Positions 42,869-54,045 of a DNA stretch of 64,000 nt are shown here, one piece after another. The notes beneath the pieces were generated by a model. That model ran no database searches, had not been told where the DNA came from, and saw nothing but the letters and a program-made list of their open reading frames with translations. Origin of the DNA: Branchiostoma floridae. Lineage: Eukaryota > Chordata > Leptocardii > Amphioxiformes > Branchiostomatidae. The stretch lies in the NCBI RefSeq assembly GCF_000003815.2, contig NC_049995.1, forward strand, positions 3,421,930-3,485,929. Reading direction: 5' to 3'. Within the stretch, counting starts at the first letter, position 1; every line of letters begins with the position of its first letter. The position numbers were made by a program, and so were the translations under genes.

Positions 42869-43099
42869 AGGTGGTATCTCACTGCACTTGAGCCCCCGGT
42901 GCGGCACTACGGGGTTCGAAAACGAATTTCAGAGATTAAGAACGATTCACTAACGTTTTTTTTTGCATTCTGTTGTCTTACTTTTACGTATTACTCAATA
43001 TCTGATTTATACAAAATTCGGCGAAAATAGCACAACGTTGCCGCAGTGAACGAACCCCCCAGTGCCGCACCGGGGCACAAAGTGCAGTGAGATGCAACC
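42869..43099. mobile_element. Harbinger-like MITE, copy 3, with TAA target duplication
   Basis: TAA flanks both sides (42866-42868 and 43100-43102). The ends are AGGTGGTATCTCACTGCACT and, read inward from the right, AGGTTGCATCTCACTGCACT. They extend about 50 bp each through the GCGGCACTRCGGGGTTCG block. Three-base TWA duplication is characteristic of PIF/Harbinger. The element is 231 bp, non-coding. Confidence 0.9.
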
Positions 43100-44390
43100 T
43101 TAAGGATCAAGCCAAAATGTCAGCTATGAAAATGCCTTTGACTGTCCGACGTTTGAGCAAAGACCTATTTTCTTTTTATCATCTATCCGTTTCTACAAGA
43201 CATATCTGTCAGAAATCATCAAAACAACTACGTGAGCTTTACATAGATATCAGCATCTTTCATACAAACACTGATGTTAATTATCGATGATGATGATGAG
43301 AATAATTTACAGCATCAAAACGGCGGCAAATCTTCTATTCTTCTGCTGGAAGCGTTTTATGACTTGAAAGTGAGAAAATTCAATAGGTTAGTTCCCGACG
43401 CTTCAAAGTCTGTTTGCTTCAAAGTAGGGCAGGTGATCATGATATTCCCTTTGATGTATTTTGTCTATTATTAGGTGTTCTTTTTTCTTCTTGGGGACTT
43501 GATTCGCATTAGGTTATTTTCATTGAATGATATTCATTTCAGTGACTTGTATATCACAAATAGAATAAAAAGGCAAATGCTTGTTTTTTTACACATGGTA
43601 GGTTGTCTGTACACGAAAACAAAAAGACCATCTGAATATCTAGCCTCGAATAATCAGTATTATGATGTGGCCTATTTTGCTGAAATATTAGAGATTGCAG
43701 GGATATCTTATACATTCGCAGTTATCTGAATGTAAGTAGAGTGGCAGAAGGCCTAGGTCTCATTGATGTATTACTCCGCGAGTGGGTACCCTAAAAGAGA
43801 TCCGAGCCAAAAAAAAAACTGATCTCAAAAGTTAGATTGGTGAAAGCTTATTTGTAACTGTAGAAATTAGCAGGTAAAGTTTTGCAGCCGCGCGCTAGGT
43901 CGGAGGTACACAGTCGTGGGTTCTGAGTGGTGCGGTTGTACAATAGCAGCGACAAAGTGCCTTTTGTGGGGATTGACTAATCATAGTTTGTAATTTCTAT
44001 AAAAAAAAAGTTCCTACGTATAGTTTACATTGGCAATTTTTCCCCACGATATAGGGCAAATGTGCTCGACATAGAATGAAAAATCTGCTGAAATTTCACG
44101 CAGCTTCATTATGAACGCGCCCATTTAAACCACGAATTAATACATAGAAGTCTATGGGAAGAAGAAACTCATCAATGAGACCAGAAGTGAATGGAAAGAC
44201 AGTGACGCCTTTATAGGATGACAGAAAGTAGAGTTCAAACAAAGATGGCAGAACTAGTAGCGTTAATCAGACACTATGTAGAATGAAAAGGTATTAGAGG
44301 ATTAGGATTAGAGGAAACTCGATTTTTTTAGGAAGGCGTGGGTTCTTTTTTTGGGTTTTAGATGCATGAGACCCAGTCAATATGCGTATT
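43100..44390. other. Unannotated non-coding stretch
   Basis: Three small plus-strand frames (43087-43290, 43274-43474, 43475-43729) have no domain. I could not support any of them as a gene. Confidence 0.45.
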
Positions 44391-44391
44391 G

Positions 44392-44662
44392 AAGTTTAAG
44401 TTAAAGTTGCACATACATCAGTAACAGATGCATTGGGGTAGCGCCCATCTCCATTTCTGTAGCCCTTGGGCCACACATTTGTGCAAGCCATTTCAGCAAA
44501 GTCAGCCGGTAGTGGTGTGTGTTCAACTTCCATAGTCTTCGTCATTGGTGCTGAGTGCTAAGCAGAGATCGCAGCTTTTTCCGTCTATAAAACTCGGTCG
44601 GGGATCGAACTTACGACCTACTGAATGCAAGGCGAACACTCTACCCACTCGGTCATTGCAAC
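44392..44662 (-). mobile_element. tRNA-derived SINE, second family, minus strand
   Basis: On the minus strand the head reads GACCGAGTGGGTAGAGTGTT, then CGCCTTGCATTCAG and GTTCGATCCCCGACCGAG. It is tRNA-like, with an A box (about 44644-44654), an Ala-type TGC anticodon loop and a B box (44600-44610). The body has CTGCTTAGCACTCAGCA and GTGTGGCCCAAGGGCTACAG, then AAATGGAGATGGGCGCTACC. The tail is an AACTTTAACTTAAACTT repeat. This differs from the family at 28508. The body blocks are familiar to me from other marine invertebrate SINEs. Confidence 0.75.
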
Positions 44663-45004
44663 GATTGTATGAGTATTGATTATAAAATATTCACTCACAC
44701 TGCAATCAGTACTTGGTGACCTCATGGGAAATAAAGTACATTGATGAATGATGACCAGATTCATCTGTAGTTACCAGGATAATCCTTCATTAGCCGGCCT
44801 TTAATCAGGGGTTAATCCGTGATGTGTGACCGATAATTGAAGGGGCGAATTTGATTGGACTTAGAAAGCGCTGAAAAATATAGCGATTTGAAAATGTAGG
44901 GTCTATGTGCGAATAACTACGACAGGGGCGCTTAGTAGTTCCTGTAACACAAACTCTGTTGTACGGGGGTGTAAGTGACCTCTGGGTGTTGGGCGGTCTG
45001 TTAT

Positions 45005-45066
45005 AAGCGCGATTTAATCAGGAGAGGAGAGAGTGAGTGAGAGAGAGGGAGAGAGAGAGAGAGAGA
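45005..45066 (+). repeat. (GA)n microsatellite
   Basis: GA-rich tract ending directly at the left border of the duplicated segment. The other copy of that segment (61017) is also followed within 60 bp by a CT-rich tract. Confidence 0.9.
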
Positions 45067-45260
45067 GTTGCATTTCGGAGTTAGATCTGAAATAAACTAC
45101 AAGATTAGACTACTAGTATACAAAGTGACTACTGGGTTTATCGTTAAGATTTAAGAAGATAGGCAACACAAATGACTTCCTTTAGAAACGCGTTATACGC
45201 GCTTGAGAAGTTTTAAAAATAGAAAAATCTGAATATTCAGGCACAGGCTTTGGTCCCGAT

Positions 45261-46761
45261 TAAGGGGGGGTCCCGGGGTGAAAGGGTTTTCGCCCCCCCC
45301 CCCCCCCCGGGGCGAAATCACTAGCGATCTCGCCCTCCCTGGCTAGTGATCTCGCCCCCCTACCTCGCCCCCCTTTAGCGATTTCGCCCCCCCCCCCAAA
45401 AAAACGGGTTTACATGACATTTTAGAAGTTGATTGGTATAAATCACAAAATGCAGTTTCAGAATGATATAGGTACACGAGTTTGATACATAACTCCATTC
45501 ATAGTATCAATATTAACGTAATTACATGGTAATAAGATAGTTGAACTTGTTTCAGACAAGGAGGGTTGGGTCCCTTGTATTCCCATTATTGCATATACCT
45601 GAGTCTTGACATAAGATGTATTTCATTGTATTCACCTGTCCGCAAGCAACCTATATATCTCCAATATGAAGTCTCTACCATGAAGTGACCACAAAAGAAC
45701 CATGTAATGTCTTTATTAATTATGCAAATATTAGGTATTAATTAGAATAACGCACCTGGCCAAGGGATATCTTCACCTCCAACATGACTGTTTTTTCTAG
45801 TATTTAGGAACTGATGCATTTACCCGTGTTTCTTAAGACTGGTACTTTACCAGTGCTTGTGTAGCATTTAGCAACAGCTATATCAGCTTGCGCGTAGATA
45901 GTGTTTATAATGAGAAACTATTATTCACGTGTGTTTTTGTTAGTGATTTGGAAATGTTTCCAGCACAAGAAAGAAAACACTGTGACAAATTGAAAACATA
46001 TAGCTGACGTATTCCGTACCATAGACGGTGTTGATTTATACGTTCGCAGTAGCACTGTTTTTATGCCACCTCAGCTGCAAAAATTGTCTTTTTCATTTCA
46101 ATGTCATGTTTGCACCGAACAATATAGTATCGACTTTCGAGGTATGACATCTTACGGTACGGTAATAAGGTGCCATATAGGTACCAGGTAACACACCATA
46201 TACGTTACTCCCCAGGTGCAGTATAGTACCAGGTAGCGCACCTGTAATATGTAGTAACCAGCTGCTCTTGGGGGGGGGGGGGGGGGGCGAAAACCCTAAA
46301 GGGGGGCGAAAACCCTAGTGATCTCCCCCCCCGGGGGGGGCGAGATCGCTGTCACACCGGTACAGAAAATTCAGGTCCAGGTCCGATTCAGGTCCAAAGG
46401 ATCAGGTCCAGGTCCGGACCTGAACCTGGACCTGATTCAGTATGACTCAAACCAATGGCCCATTTCACTACAAAAAAATCTGTTTGGGGGAGAATTAAAC
46501 TTACCCTGGGGTTTTAAAATCCTACAACGCTAACTGCCCCTGTACAATTTGCTGTTAACTCTACTATAAATCTACTCTACTTCACTCTTGTTATTCTATT
46601 CCACCTGCAAGCCCCAATTAAAACGTGGGAATGCCTGAAAAAAAAAAATGTTGATTTTCTAATCGGTCCAATATCCAGTCCACCTGATTTTTTCAGGGCC
46701 GTTTTTCTGGACCGGTCCAATAAGGTTTTGTACCGGTACGCTGTACCGATACCCAGCCCTA
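45261..46761 (-). mobile_element. hAT-like MITE, copy 3, itself interrupted
   Basis: Flanked by an 8-bp duplication with one mismatch, GTCCCGAT (45253-45260) and GTCACGAT (46762-46769). The uninterrupted copy at 60.8 kb reads GTCACGTT at this point. The right end, read inward, is TAGGGCTGGGTATCGGTACA. The MITE body is 46353-46761, with GGACCTGAACCTGGACCTGA and GGTCCAATATCCAGTCC. Its left terminus is split: only TAAGGG remains at 45261, and CACCGGTACAGAAAATTCAG resumes near 46354. A GC-rich element sits between. Confidence 0.8.
45267..46352. mobile_element. Nested ~1.1-kb element with G/C-tract ends
   Basis: Both ends are built from the same modules in inverted order: AGGGTTTTCGCCCC, GGGGCGAAATCACTAG and GCGATCTCGCCC on the left (45275-45400), and GGGGCGAAAACCCT, CTAGTGATCTCCCC and GGGGCGAGATCGCT on the right (46270-46350). 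Homopolymers of 16 C (45293-45308) and 18 G (46270-46287) lie in them. The centre is ordinary AT-rich DNA without a coding frame. I do not recognise the family. It lies inside the TIR of the hAT-like MITE. Confidence 0.6.
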
Positions 46762-47040
46762 GTCACGATACATCACACGTTATCAAGAATCAGTGAGAAT
46801 CGAATGGAAATGCCACACGTGGCTAAGGGCACCACATAAAGAAATCGTTTACTTGTCGGGCATATCTATCACAAAGTATAGGATGGAATTATGAACCTTT
46901 GTCATATCTTTTTAGACTGTTATCTCGCTTCCGGCTTTACGTTACAACCATTGTAATTGATTTTCTTTATCAAACGTTTGGTTCATAAACAAGTTTCATT
47001 TTATATCTCGACATATCTATTAACATGTTTCGATAAATCA

Positions 47041-47072
47041 AGAGAGACAGAGAGAGAGAGAGAGAGAGAAAG

Positions 47073-47117
<45 letters not shown>

Positions 47118-47130
47118 CGGACAGAGACAG
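47041..47130 (+). repeat. (GA)n(TA)n(GA)n compound microsatellite
   Basis: GA dinucleotides, then about ten TA units, then GA again. A long frame through it (46957-47142) is repeat-derived. Confidence 0.95.
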
Positions 47131-48136
47131 AATGCTACTTAATGAACCGCCGTAAGTTCCGAAGAAGTTTGACAGTCTCTGCGCTAATATAGACCGACAG
47201 GAGGAATGATCCTGTCCAGACTACTTTCCTTAATTGCGTACAGATTTCTTTCATGGTGCTTTAACAAGGGCCTACCTCCCACTGGGACACACACGCCCGG
47301 GCTTTGCCCTTCGTTTTAACAAAGGTCACATGTTGACACGTCTGTGACATCAAAACGTTGCTTCTCGTGGCGTCATGTCAGTTAGTACTGTAGGATTAAC
47401 AGAATAAAGCATCAATCGAGCAAGCAACCGGTCAACCCCTTTGACACTGGCCATACACAAGTACACCGATAGAAGGAAGGTCATTAATAGGGGTGGTTAC
47501 CGGTACAGTGTAAAATGAACGACTGAAACAGGTGTCAGCAATCAAAACAGATTAAGGTAAATCATGACTCTAAAAGGTTCTGACACTGCCAGGCCTTGCG
47601 CCGAATATATTGTGCTAGTCATGGATTTTTCACAACTTTCCTGTTTACAAATGCTACTATTATTTTCTTGATACGTGATGCCCATGTAAAAAGAGGATGG
47701 GGCAGTCCTGTTGATACTTATACTTATGTAAGTCGAACTGTTCATTGTCAAAAGACATATATGTCAAATCCCATACGCAAAGCGTCCATGACTATCAATT
47801 GTAACCTTTTTAGCTCAGAATCTCATGACCTTTACAATTTGGGTCGTGGAACCTCACGGGATAGGCAACCGGACGTTCCTTCTTACCAGGTTTGAAATAG
47901 CCAGACATTTGACATTGACGATATCTCTGTGGTCCTTCTGTGTGTTGTACCCATTGTCTCTTGGGCCTAATTAAAAGATGAATCCTACTTTTTAATGAAT
48001 TGAAGTCGAGTTTCATATGGGACCTTGCTGGAGTGAATCCTTGAAGGTTTATAGTAACAACGTTCGTGCCGGAAATGTCATGTCCTATTTACACGTAATG
48101 GTAGTGATGCGCACCTGTGGCTCATGGCAAAGTTTT
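47131..48136. other. Unannotated non-coding stretch
   Basis: TAGGGGTGGTTACCGGTACA at 47484 is a short stray piece resembling the hAT-like MITE end. Nothing else was recognised; the ORFs at 47542-48016 have no domain. Confidence 0.45.
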
Positions 48137-48216
48137 TTGACGACGCCTCAGGGGAGTCGTCAAATGGTATATATTATTGACGACGCCTCAGGGGAGTCGT
48201 CAAATGGTATATATTA
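48137..48216. repeat. Two perfect 40-bp repeats, each a hairpin
   Basis: TTGACGAC-GCCTCAGGGGA-GTCGTCAA is followed by ATGGTATATATTA, twice, with starts at 48137 and 48177. Each unit has a perfect 8-bp stem. The two copies are almost identical. Confidence 0.9.
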
Positions 48217-48537
48217 GATTCAGTCTGCAAAAATTCTAGGAATTGCACAGGCATTTTTCCACAGGAATGCTAGTAGTCCACAGTATGCTGGGTATGCAAG
48301 CCCCCCTCCCCTCCCAAATCTATACCAGATGTATCTCATGTATCTTAGAGGAATTCTAGAGAAGATTTCCAGACAGCGGTAGGCAAAAGAGAGAGTCTAT
48401 TGTTCTGCAGGCATTCCAAGTTGACAGGTACAGGATAGGGTCAGAGGTCCCAGGACCAACCACTCATCAATGTCTAGTTAAGGCTGCTTAGCAGATTGAC
48501 AGGACCAAAACACACTGTAGTGCTCCACACTGTAGTG

Positions 48538-48656
48538 CTCAGCTGTAGGTTTAGGTTACTGGCAGACCATTGTGCTGTACCAGGGATAGTACATTTCTGC
48601 TGGCTGTAGGTTTATGTTACAGGTGGGCTTGTATATTGTGCCAGGGATAGTGCGAC
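48538..48656 (+). repeat. Tandem duplication, ~59 bp
   Basis: GCTGTAGGTTTAKGTTACWGG and TGTRCCAGGGATAGTRC occur twice in order. Confidence 0.75.
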
Positions 48657-48755
48657 AGGGAAGTTCCAGTCTATTTCTGATTTGAGCTGTATTGTTGTTC
48701 ACCTCAATTGTCGTCATGGCAATAATATTTTTATTGCCAGTCTTGTTATCAGTAA

Positions 48756-48978
48756 AGGCGATACTCTCACTGCACTTGGGGCACCGGTGCGACACTGCGG
48801 GGTTCGAAAATTACTCAACGAATTTCAGAGATAAACAACGAATCTTACATTTTGATCATTTTCAACGTATTGCGCAATATCTAAATTATACAAAATCGGC
48901 GAAAATAACACAACAGTGCCGCAGTGAACGGACCCCGCTGTGCCACACTGGTGCCCCAAGTGCAGTGAGATACCACCT
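48756..48978. mobile_element. Harbinger-like MITE, copy 4, with TAA target duplication
   Basis: TAA on both sides (48753-48755 and 48979-48981). Left end AGGCGATACTCTCACTGCAC; right end read inward AGGTGGTATCTCACTGCACT. The core ACGAATTTCAGAGATAAACA is conserved. 223 bp. Confidence 0.9.
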
Positions 48979-49194
48979 TAAGTGCTAGACCGGTGTCATC
49001 GCTATAACGTTAACGCATGCCGACTTTTCCAGGGCATTCGGCAGTTGCAAGGTAGCCTGGGTACATCCAAGTTGCTACGGGGCCTCCAATATATGTTATC
49101 TACACGCGAACAATCATGATAAACTAAGGACCCCTCCTTGATTTATTCTCTTTTAAAATTGGCTTGGTTTGATTCGGATCTCCATTAGTGGATG

Positions 49195-49290
49195 ATATGC
49201 CACCATTCTTCCTGGAATCCAGGTGAATGATGTTAATCACCGTATATGAGACGGGAGTTCGTCAGGCCTCCATTCGGGTGATTTGAGACT
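49195..49290 (-). mobile_element. SINE fragment (28508 family)
   Basis: GTGAATGATGTTAATCACCG, GACGGGAGTTCGTCAGGCCT and CCATTCGGGTGATTTGA match the same blocks in the fragment at 18530-18625. Only the middle of the element is left. Confidence 0.7.
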
Positions 49291-49299
49291 GCTCGTGCA

Positions 49300-50560
49300 G
49301 TTTAAAAATGCTTTACCACTGAACCCTAATAGCTGTCTACCACCGTAAAAAAACCTACACGATCACAGTATGTTCAGAACTCGAGAGATCGAAACCTCAA
49401 GTTTAACTTCAGTACAGTAACAAACCACTTGGGGGATCTAACCAAAAATGGCATATAAAAGTCTAATGAGACTCCAAATATCAATACAATTCATATCGGC
49501 ATTTTTTAAGTTATGCTGTACATCTATTCTCCAAGCAGAGGTTGGTAGAAAAAAATTATCCTTTCATCCGTTTTTTATCGACCGACCTTTCCAAACCTTC
49601 AACAACAAAGAAAAGATGGCTATAGAAATACTATAGAAGTACATCCACACATACATGCAAACAGTGCCGAAACGTATTAACCAAAGCGAAGATGAGAAGA
49701 TAAACTAGGCTAAACATAGCAGCCCCAGAGGTAAATCGCCTATCAGGCTAGCTACAATATACAGGGATGGATTTTTGTGTGTAATCTAAATTAGAAGTTT
49801 TAGGTGTAGTGTTATGCTCGTAGAAAATATAAATCTGTATGATTTTATTACCTCTGATATCAAAGATCAGCTAAATCCGTTCAAAATCGCAATATACACG
49901 CCAGTTATCGATTGTAAAATCATGCCATATTTCAGCATGAAATATTTCAGTGCGCCGCCAGCGAAACGACAAATCTATTTCTAAATCGTCTGCTAGGAAG
50001 AAAAGTATTGATTGTCGTTCTATTACATTGTCATAAATCTATGAGATGATGTAAAAATGTATAAAAGACTATAGATATAGATAATAATGATAGTAACGAT
50101 AACAATGGCATCAAAAGTAATATCATAAATACTAATAATGATGATGATACTGATAATGATAATGGCAAGGAATGTAAAAAAAATAATAACAGAATCGTTA
50201 ACACATAGTCATAGATAAAGACATTGTTTGGCTGTATGATCAGTGTTCAGTTGTAAATGCCTATACACTGTGGAAATGATCATAAAATGTAAAATTTGCT
50301 ACAATGTTATTTGTCTTCTGTGACCAATTTTTGATAACTCTCTTAAAAGAGTTCATTAAGCTATATATAAAAGAAATAGATATGAGACACAAATTAGCTG
50401 AATAAATGTTTATACTGTAGTCATTATCATCTAAGAAGATATCAATTTGTTACAATGTTATTTGTCCTTCCTCTTTGTATCCAATTGTTCATGATATAAA
50501 TATTTCAATAATTCATAAAGTTCTAACTGAAATAGAGATCGGATGCGCCACTGGTTGCAA
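49300..50560. other. Unannotated AT-rich stretch
   Basis: Contains an imperfect (ATGATA)-type tract at 50075-50170. A GTTACAATGTTATTTGTC segment occurs near 50300 and 50450, an old duplication. No gene. Confidence 0.5.
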
Positions 50561-50564
50561 AGTG

Positions 50565-52115
50565 ATTTGTGGTCCTGTAGCGTTGTCCCATTTATCTGAG
50601 TGGATTTATCTATAAGCCCATATCTCATAGCTGGGTAATCGGGTAGGGGGTCCAGATTTCAGCGTTTAACAGAATTCTAAGTTAGATGACAATGATCTTT
50701 ATTTGCATGTTCTTGCCCATATGGGCTAAATTCAGTAATAAGTAACATATAACGTTTATGTAAAGAATCTTTACAGTGTCAGTGGGAGAGACAGAACAAC
50801 TATGACTATGCCACACTAGAAGTACATCTATCTATCGTTTACAAAATAGTCAAATATGTAATGCTACGCTATTCTACAATTTACATGTCTCTTAAAGAAA
50901 GTTTCCTCTTCTTGAGACAAGTGTATGTGAATTCACAGAGTTTTTTAATACAATGTTGTCAGATGATTTCATTACATTCTATACAGATAATTCATCTTTT
51001 ACTAACTGGTTAGCTCGTGTATCTAAATTCAGGGCATTAAAAAAGAATCACTCATAACTCACACTCCAATAAAAAAATGAACTTCATTTTTAATATGTTT
51101 GGAGGTACATAGTGTACAAATTCTAGCGATCAGAGGAGTCCGGTTGTATGTGCATTCTAAGGTGTCGGGGGGGGGGGGGGGCAAATTACTGTCAGAGAGG
51201 TCACAGTAGAAGACATTCCTTGATTTGTGGTCCTGTTACGTTGTCTCATTTATCTGAGTGGATTTAAGCCCATATCTCTAACCTGGGTAATCGGGCAGAT
51301 TTCTTGTTATTTAATAGACTCTGAGTTCAACAGAATAAAATGGTGCATTCTAAGGTATTCTGAGGGGCAACATTACTGTCACAGTAGAAGCCATTCCTTG
51401 ATTTGTGGTCCTGTGGCGTTGTCCCATTTATCTGGGTGGATTTAAGGAGACAGATGTGCTTATCTATAAGCCCCTATCTCGTAGGGGCATCGGGTAATCG
51501 GGTAGGGGGTCCAGATTTCAGCGCTAGCGTTTAACAGAATTCTAAGTTAGATGACACTGGCAATGATCTTTATTTGCATGTTCTTGTTCATATGGGCTAA
51601 ACCATTATGTATACAAATAGTTCATCTTTTCCTAACTGTTTAGCTCGTGTATCTAAATTCAGGGCATTAAAAAGAATCACGCATATCACTGTATAACTCA
51701 CACTCCAATAAAAAATGAGCTTCAGGTTTGGAGTTACAAAGTGTACACATTCTAGCGCTCGGAGGAGTCCGGTTGCATGTGCATTCTAAGGTATCCTGAA
51801 GAGCAAAATTTCTGTCAGAGAGGTTACAGTAGAAGACTTTCCTTGATTTGTGGTCCGGTAGCGTTGTCCCATTTATCTGAGTGGATTTAAGCCCATATCT
51901 CTAACCTGGGTAATCGGGCAGATTTCTTGTTATCTAATAGACTCTGAGTTCAACAGAATAAAATGGTGCATTCTAAGGTATTCTGAGGGTCAATATTACT
52001 GTCACAGTAGAAGACATTCCTTGATTTGTGGTCCTGTGGCGTTGTCCCATTTATCTGAGTGGATTTAAGGAGACAGACGTGCTTATCTATAAGCTCCTAT
52101 CTCGTAGCTGGATAA
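50565..52115 (+). repeat. Complex tandem duplication, ~620-bp unit
   Basis: The block GATTTGTGGTCCTGTAGCGT, TGTCCCATTTATCTGAGTGG occurs at about 50570, 51223, 51399, 51844 and 52020. The pairs 51223/51399 and 51844/52020 repeat as a unit with 620-bp spacing. The block TTAGCTCGTGTATCTAAATT to GAGGAGTCCGGTTG occurs at about 51010 and 51640. ATCTTTATTTGCATGTTCTT, a LINE-tail-like sequence, recurs at 50695 and 51566. A G15 run lies at 51167-51181. Confidence 0.85.
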
Positions 52116-53330
52116 TCGGCTTCCCTGTCATTTTTCCCTGGAGAAATTAGGAGGATTTAGGGCATCGATCTTCTGTGGTCTGACCTTCTTACAGTGTGTG
52201 TGGTTTCTCATGAGTTCAACTGGCAGATGGGGTAGACTGTTTCCTGTAGTATTTGTCTAACTGTTTGTCAGTAACATCCATTGGCATAATACCGGCAGTA
52301 ATACTTATACCGGCAAATGACATAAACGATAAATTTTCGGTGATCCACTAGCGCAGCAACGGTAGTTTCCGAGGTATGCACACTTCAGACATCCACGTAT
52401 TTCACACATTTTCAAAAAGGCTTCGATAACAGTGCATTCGAAGACAACAAGGCCAAAAGTTTTCAGTTCATTTTCGGGGCAGGTGAGCTCGTCGTGGGAC
52501 GAACACACTATCACGTTCATCGCAAGATTTGTAGATAATAATCACACGTGCTCACGGCACAAGATGAGCATGATTCAACAGCAATCTTGAATTTCTTTTG
52601 ATGACCGACAACTCGTGTAACCGTTGCATTATCGCCCGGATCTACGGCTGAATGGGTCAAGTTGAACGTACGCCGCCATTTTCCCGCCATTTTTAATGTA
52701 ACGCCAGTAGTAAAGTTTTACGTCATAGCGGTTGTGACGGACCAAAATTAAATGAAAATTCTTAATAGTATACGCCCATTTTCTCATGACTTTTTGTATG
52801 CTCATGCAGATTTTTGTTTTGTGCAATTACTAACAGGAAAGGAAGGAACAACAGAGGATGTATAAAGGTACATAGCGGCAGTTAATTGTGCAGTGTTTCG
52901 TTCTGCCGGTATAATTGCACCCCCTTCCAACCACGCGCTCGTTCTCCGTTCAATTCCGCGGTGTGTTCCAATTACGATATTATGTTTTTAGTAGGAAAAG
53001 AGAGACAAAAAAAGATACACGGAAGAAGTGGCAAAGGTAAGCTGTAACAGCAACATGTAACTGGAGAAAATGATGCGTTGATCATTTGCCAAATTAGTAT
53101 TGCTTGAGAAATTGCAGCAAACCTGCCGGTATTATGCCAATGGATGTTAACATTTGTTGTACAATTAATGTCATTTTGAGGATAGTCATTCGTGCATATT
53201 TCGTATGCAATTTAGCTGTTGCCTGTCTAAGGCTGTCTAGGATACTTGTTGGTAGTTTTTTTTCTTGGGGGGGGGGGGGGGGGCTAGCATGGTTGGCTTG
53301 TTTCAAAGTTTGGTAAGCTTCTCTAAAGCT
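52116..53330. other. Mostly unannotated; a possible minus-strand promoter at 52665-52700
   Basis: Minus-strand AAAAATGGCGGGAAAATGGC then GGCGTACG combines two ATGGCGGC/ATGGCGGG motifs (YY1-like) with a GCGGGAAAA motif (E2F-like). Such a cluster can mark a housekeeping promoter. The 65-71-codon minus frames at 52305-52520 and 52629-52826 lie nearby, but none is convincing. A G17 run is at 53267-53283. Confidence 0.3.
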
Positions 53331-53340
53331 AGGTCTAGGA

Positions 53341-53430
53341 AAGGGAGTTTGCCGTGGAGCTTGCCCACTAAAGGTAGTTTGCCGTGGAGCTTGCCCATTA
53401 AAGGTAGTTTGCCGTGGAGGGAGTTTCACC
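53341..53430 (+). repeat. Three exact-period 30-bp repeats
   Basis: AAGGTAGTTTGCCGTGGAGC, then TTGCCCAYTA, starts at 53341, 53371 and 53401. Thirty bases make ten codons, so repeats appear in a plus frame (KGSLPWSLPT) and a minus frame (APRQTTFNGQ). An inverted CAAACTACCTTAAAG lies just after (53443). Neither frame is otherwise supported. Confidence 0.9.
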
Positions 53431-54045
53431 CCGTCTTCAACGTCAAACTACCTTAAAGTTTCTAGGCACTAGGAATTCAGCTCCACGGCAACTAAAAATG
53501 CAAATTTTAATGTTTAAAAAAACTCTGAGTTGAGCGCACTCTGAGTTATCCACAAAGTTCAAATCCACAACACAAAACGTAAGAGTTGACGTACCACATA
53601 TAGTTTCCTCAACTTTGCCCAACGGTAACTCATTCCAACTGTTGTCATGTAATCCTTCGGGCGTGCATAACTTGAATGGTTTCCAATGTTTGCCCTTTAG
53701 AAAATGTAAGACATTGTAAAGAACACAAAAAGACTACGTACAGAAAGGTTTCGTTGGCTGCCGGCCCGAAAGAAGACAATACTAGCGGTAACAAGCAACA
53801 GATACCTCATCAAGGGTCCATCATTTTACATTCCTTCTTTGTAAACCATCTGAAAAGAGCAATTTAGGACAGAATATTTGCAAAATTGCAGTTAAGGTAC
53901 GTAGCCATGGAATCATGGAAGCAACGGAGATTCATTTTACGTATTCCACAAAGTCTTCAAGAATAAACAGTGATATAAGTTTAATATGCTGTTATCTTAG
54001 AATGTTTGGAAATGTTTTGAAAAACTGTATTCGCCACTAAGAATT
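53431..54045. other. Unannotated non-coding stretch
   Basis: No gene or repeat seen, apart from a CTCCACGGCAACTAAAA segment echoing the 30-bp repeats in inverted orientation. Confidence 0.45.

Larger units (their letters stand above)
45067..47035 (+). repeat. Duplicated segment, copy A (interrupted), inverted relative to 60560-61017
   Basis: 45067-45255 and 46763-47035 together match the reverse complement of 60560-61017. Shared stretches include ATAGAAAAATCTGAATATTC, AGGCACA(G/A)GCTTTGGTC, GAAATCGTTTACTTGTCGGG and CATAAACAAGTTTCATTTT. The middle 1.5 kb is a later insertion. A short peptide frame (HKQVSF...YLLTCF) is preserved in both copies but has no domain. Confidence 0.85.

Noticed and set aside
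46957-47142. ORF with Arg-Glu and Tyr-Ile repeats
   Set aside because: It is a product of the (GA)n(TA)n microsatellite.
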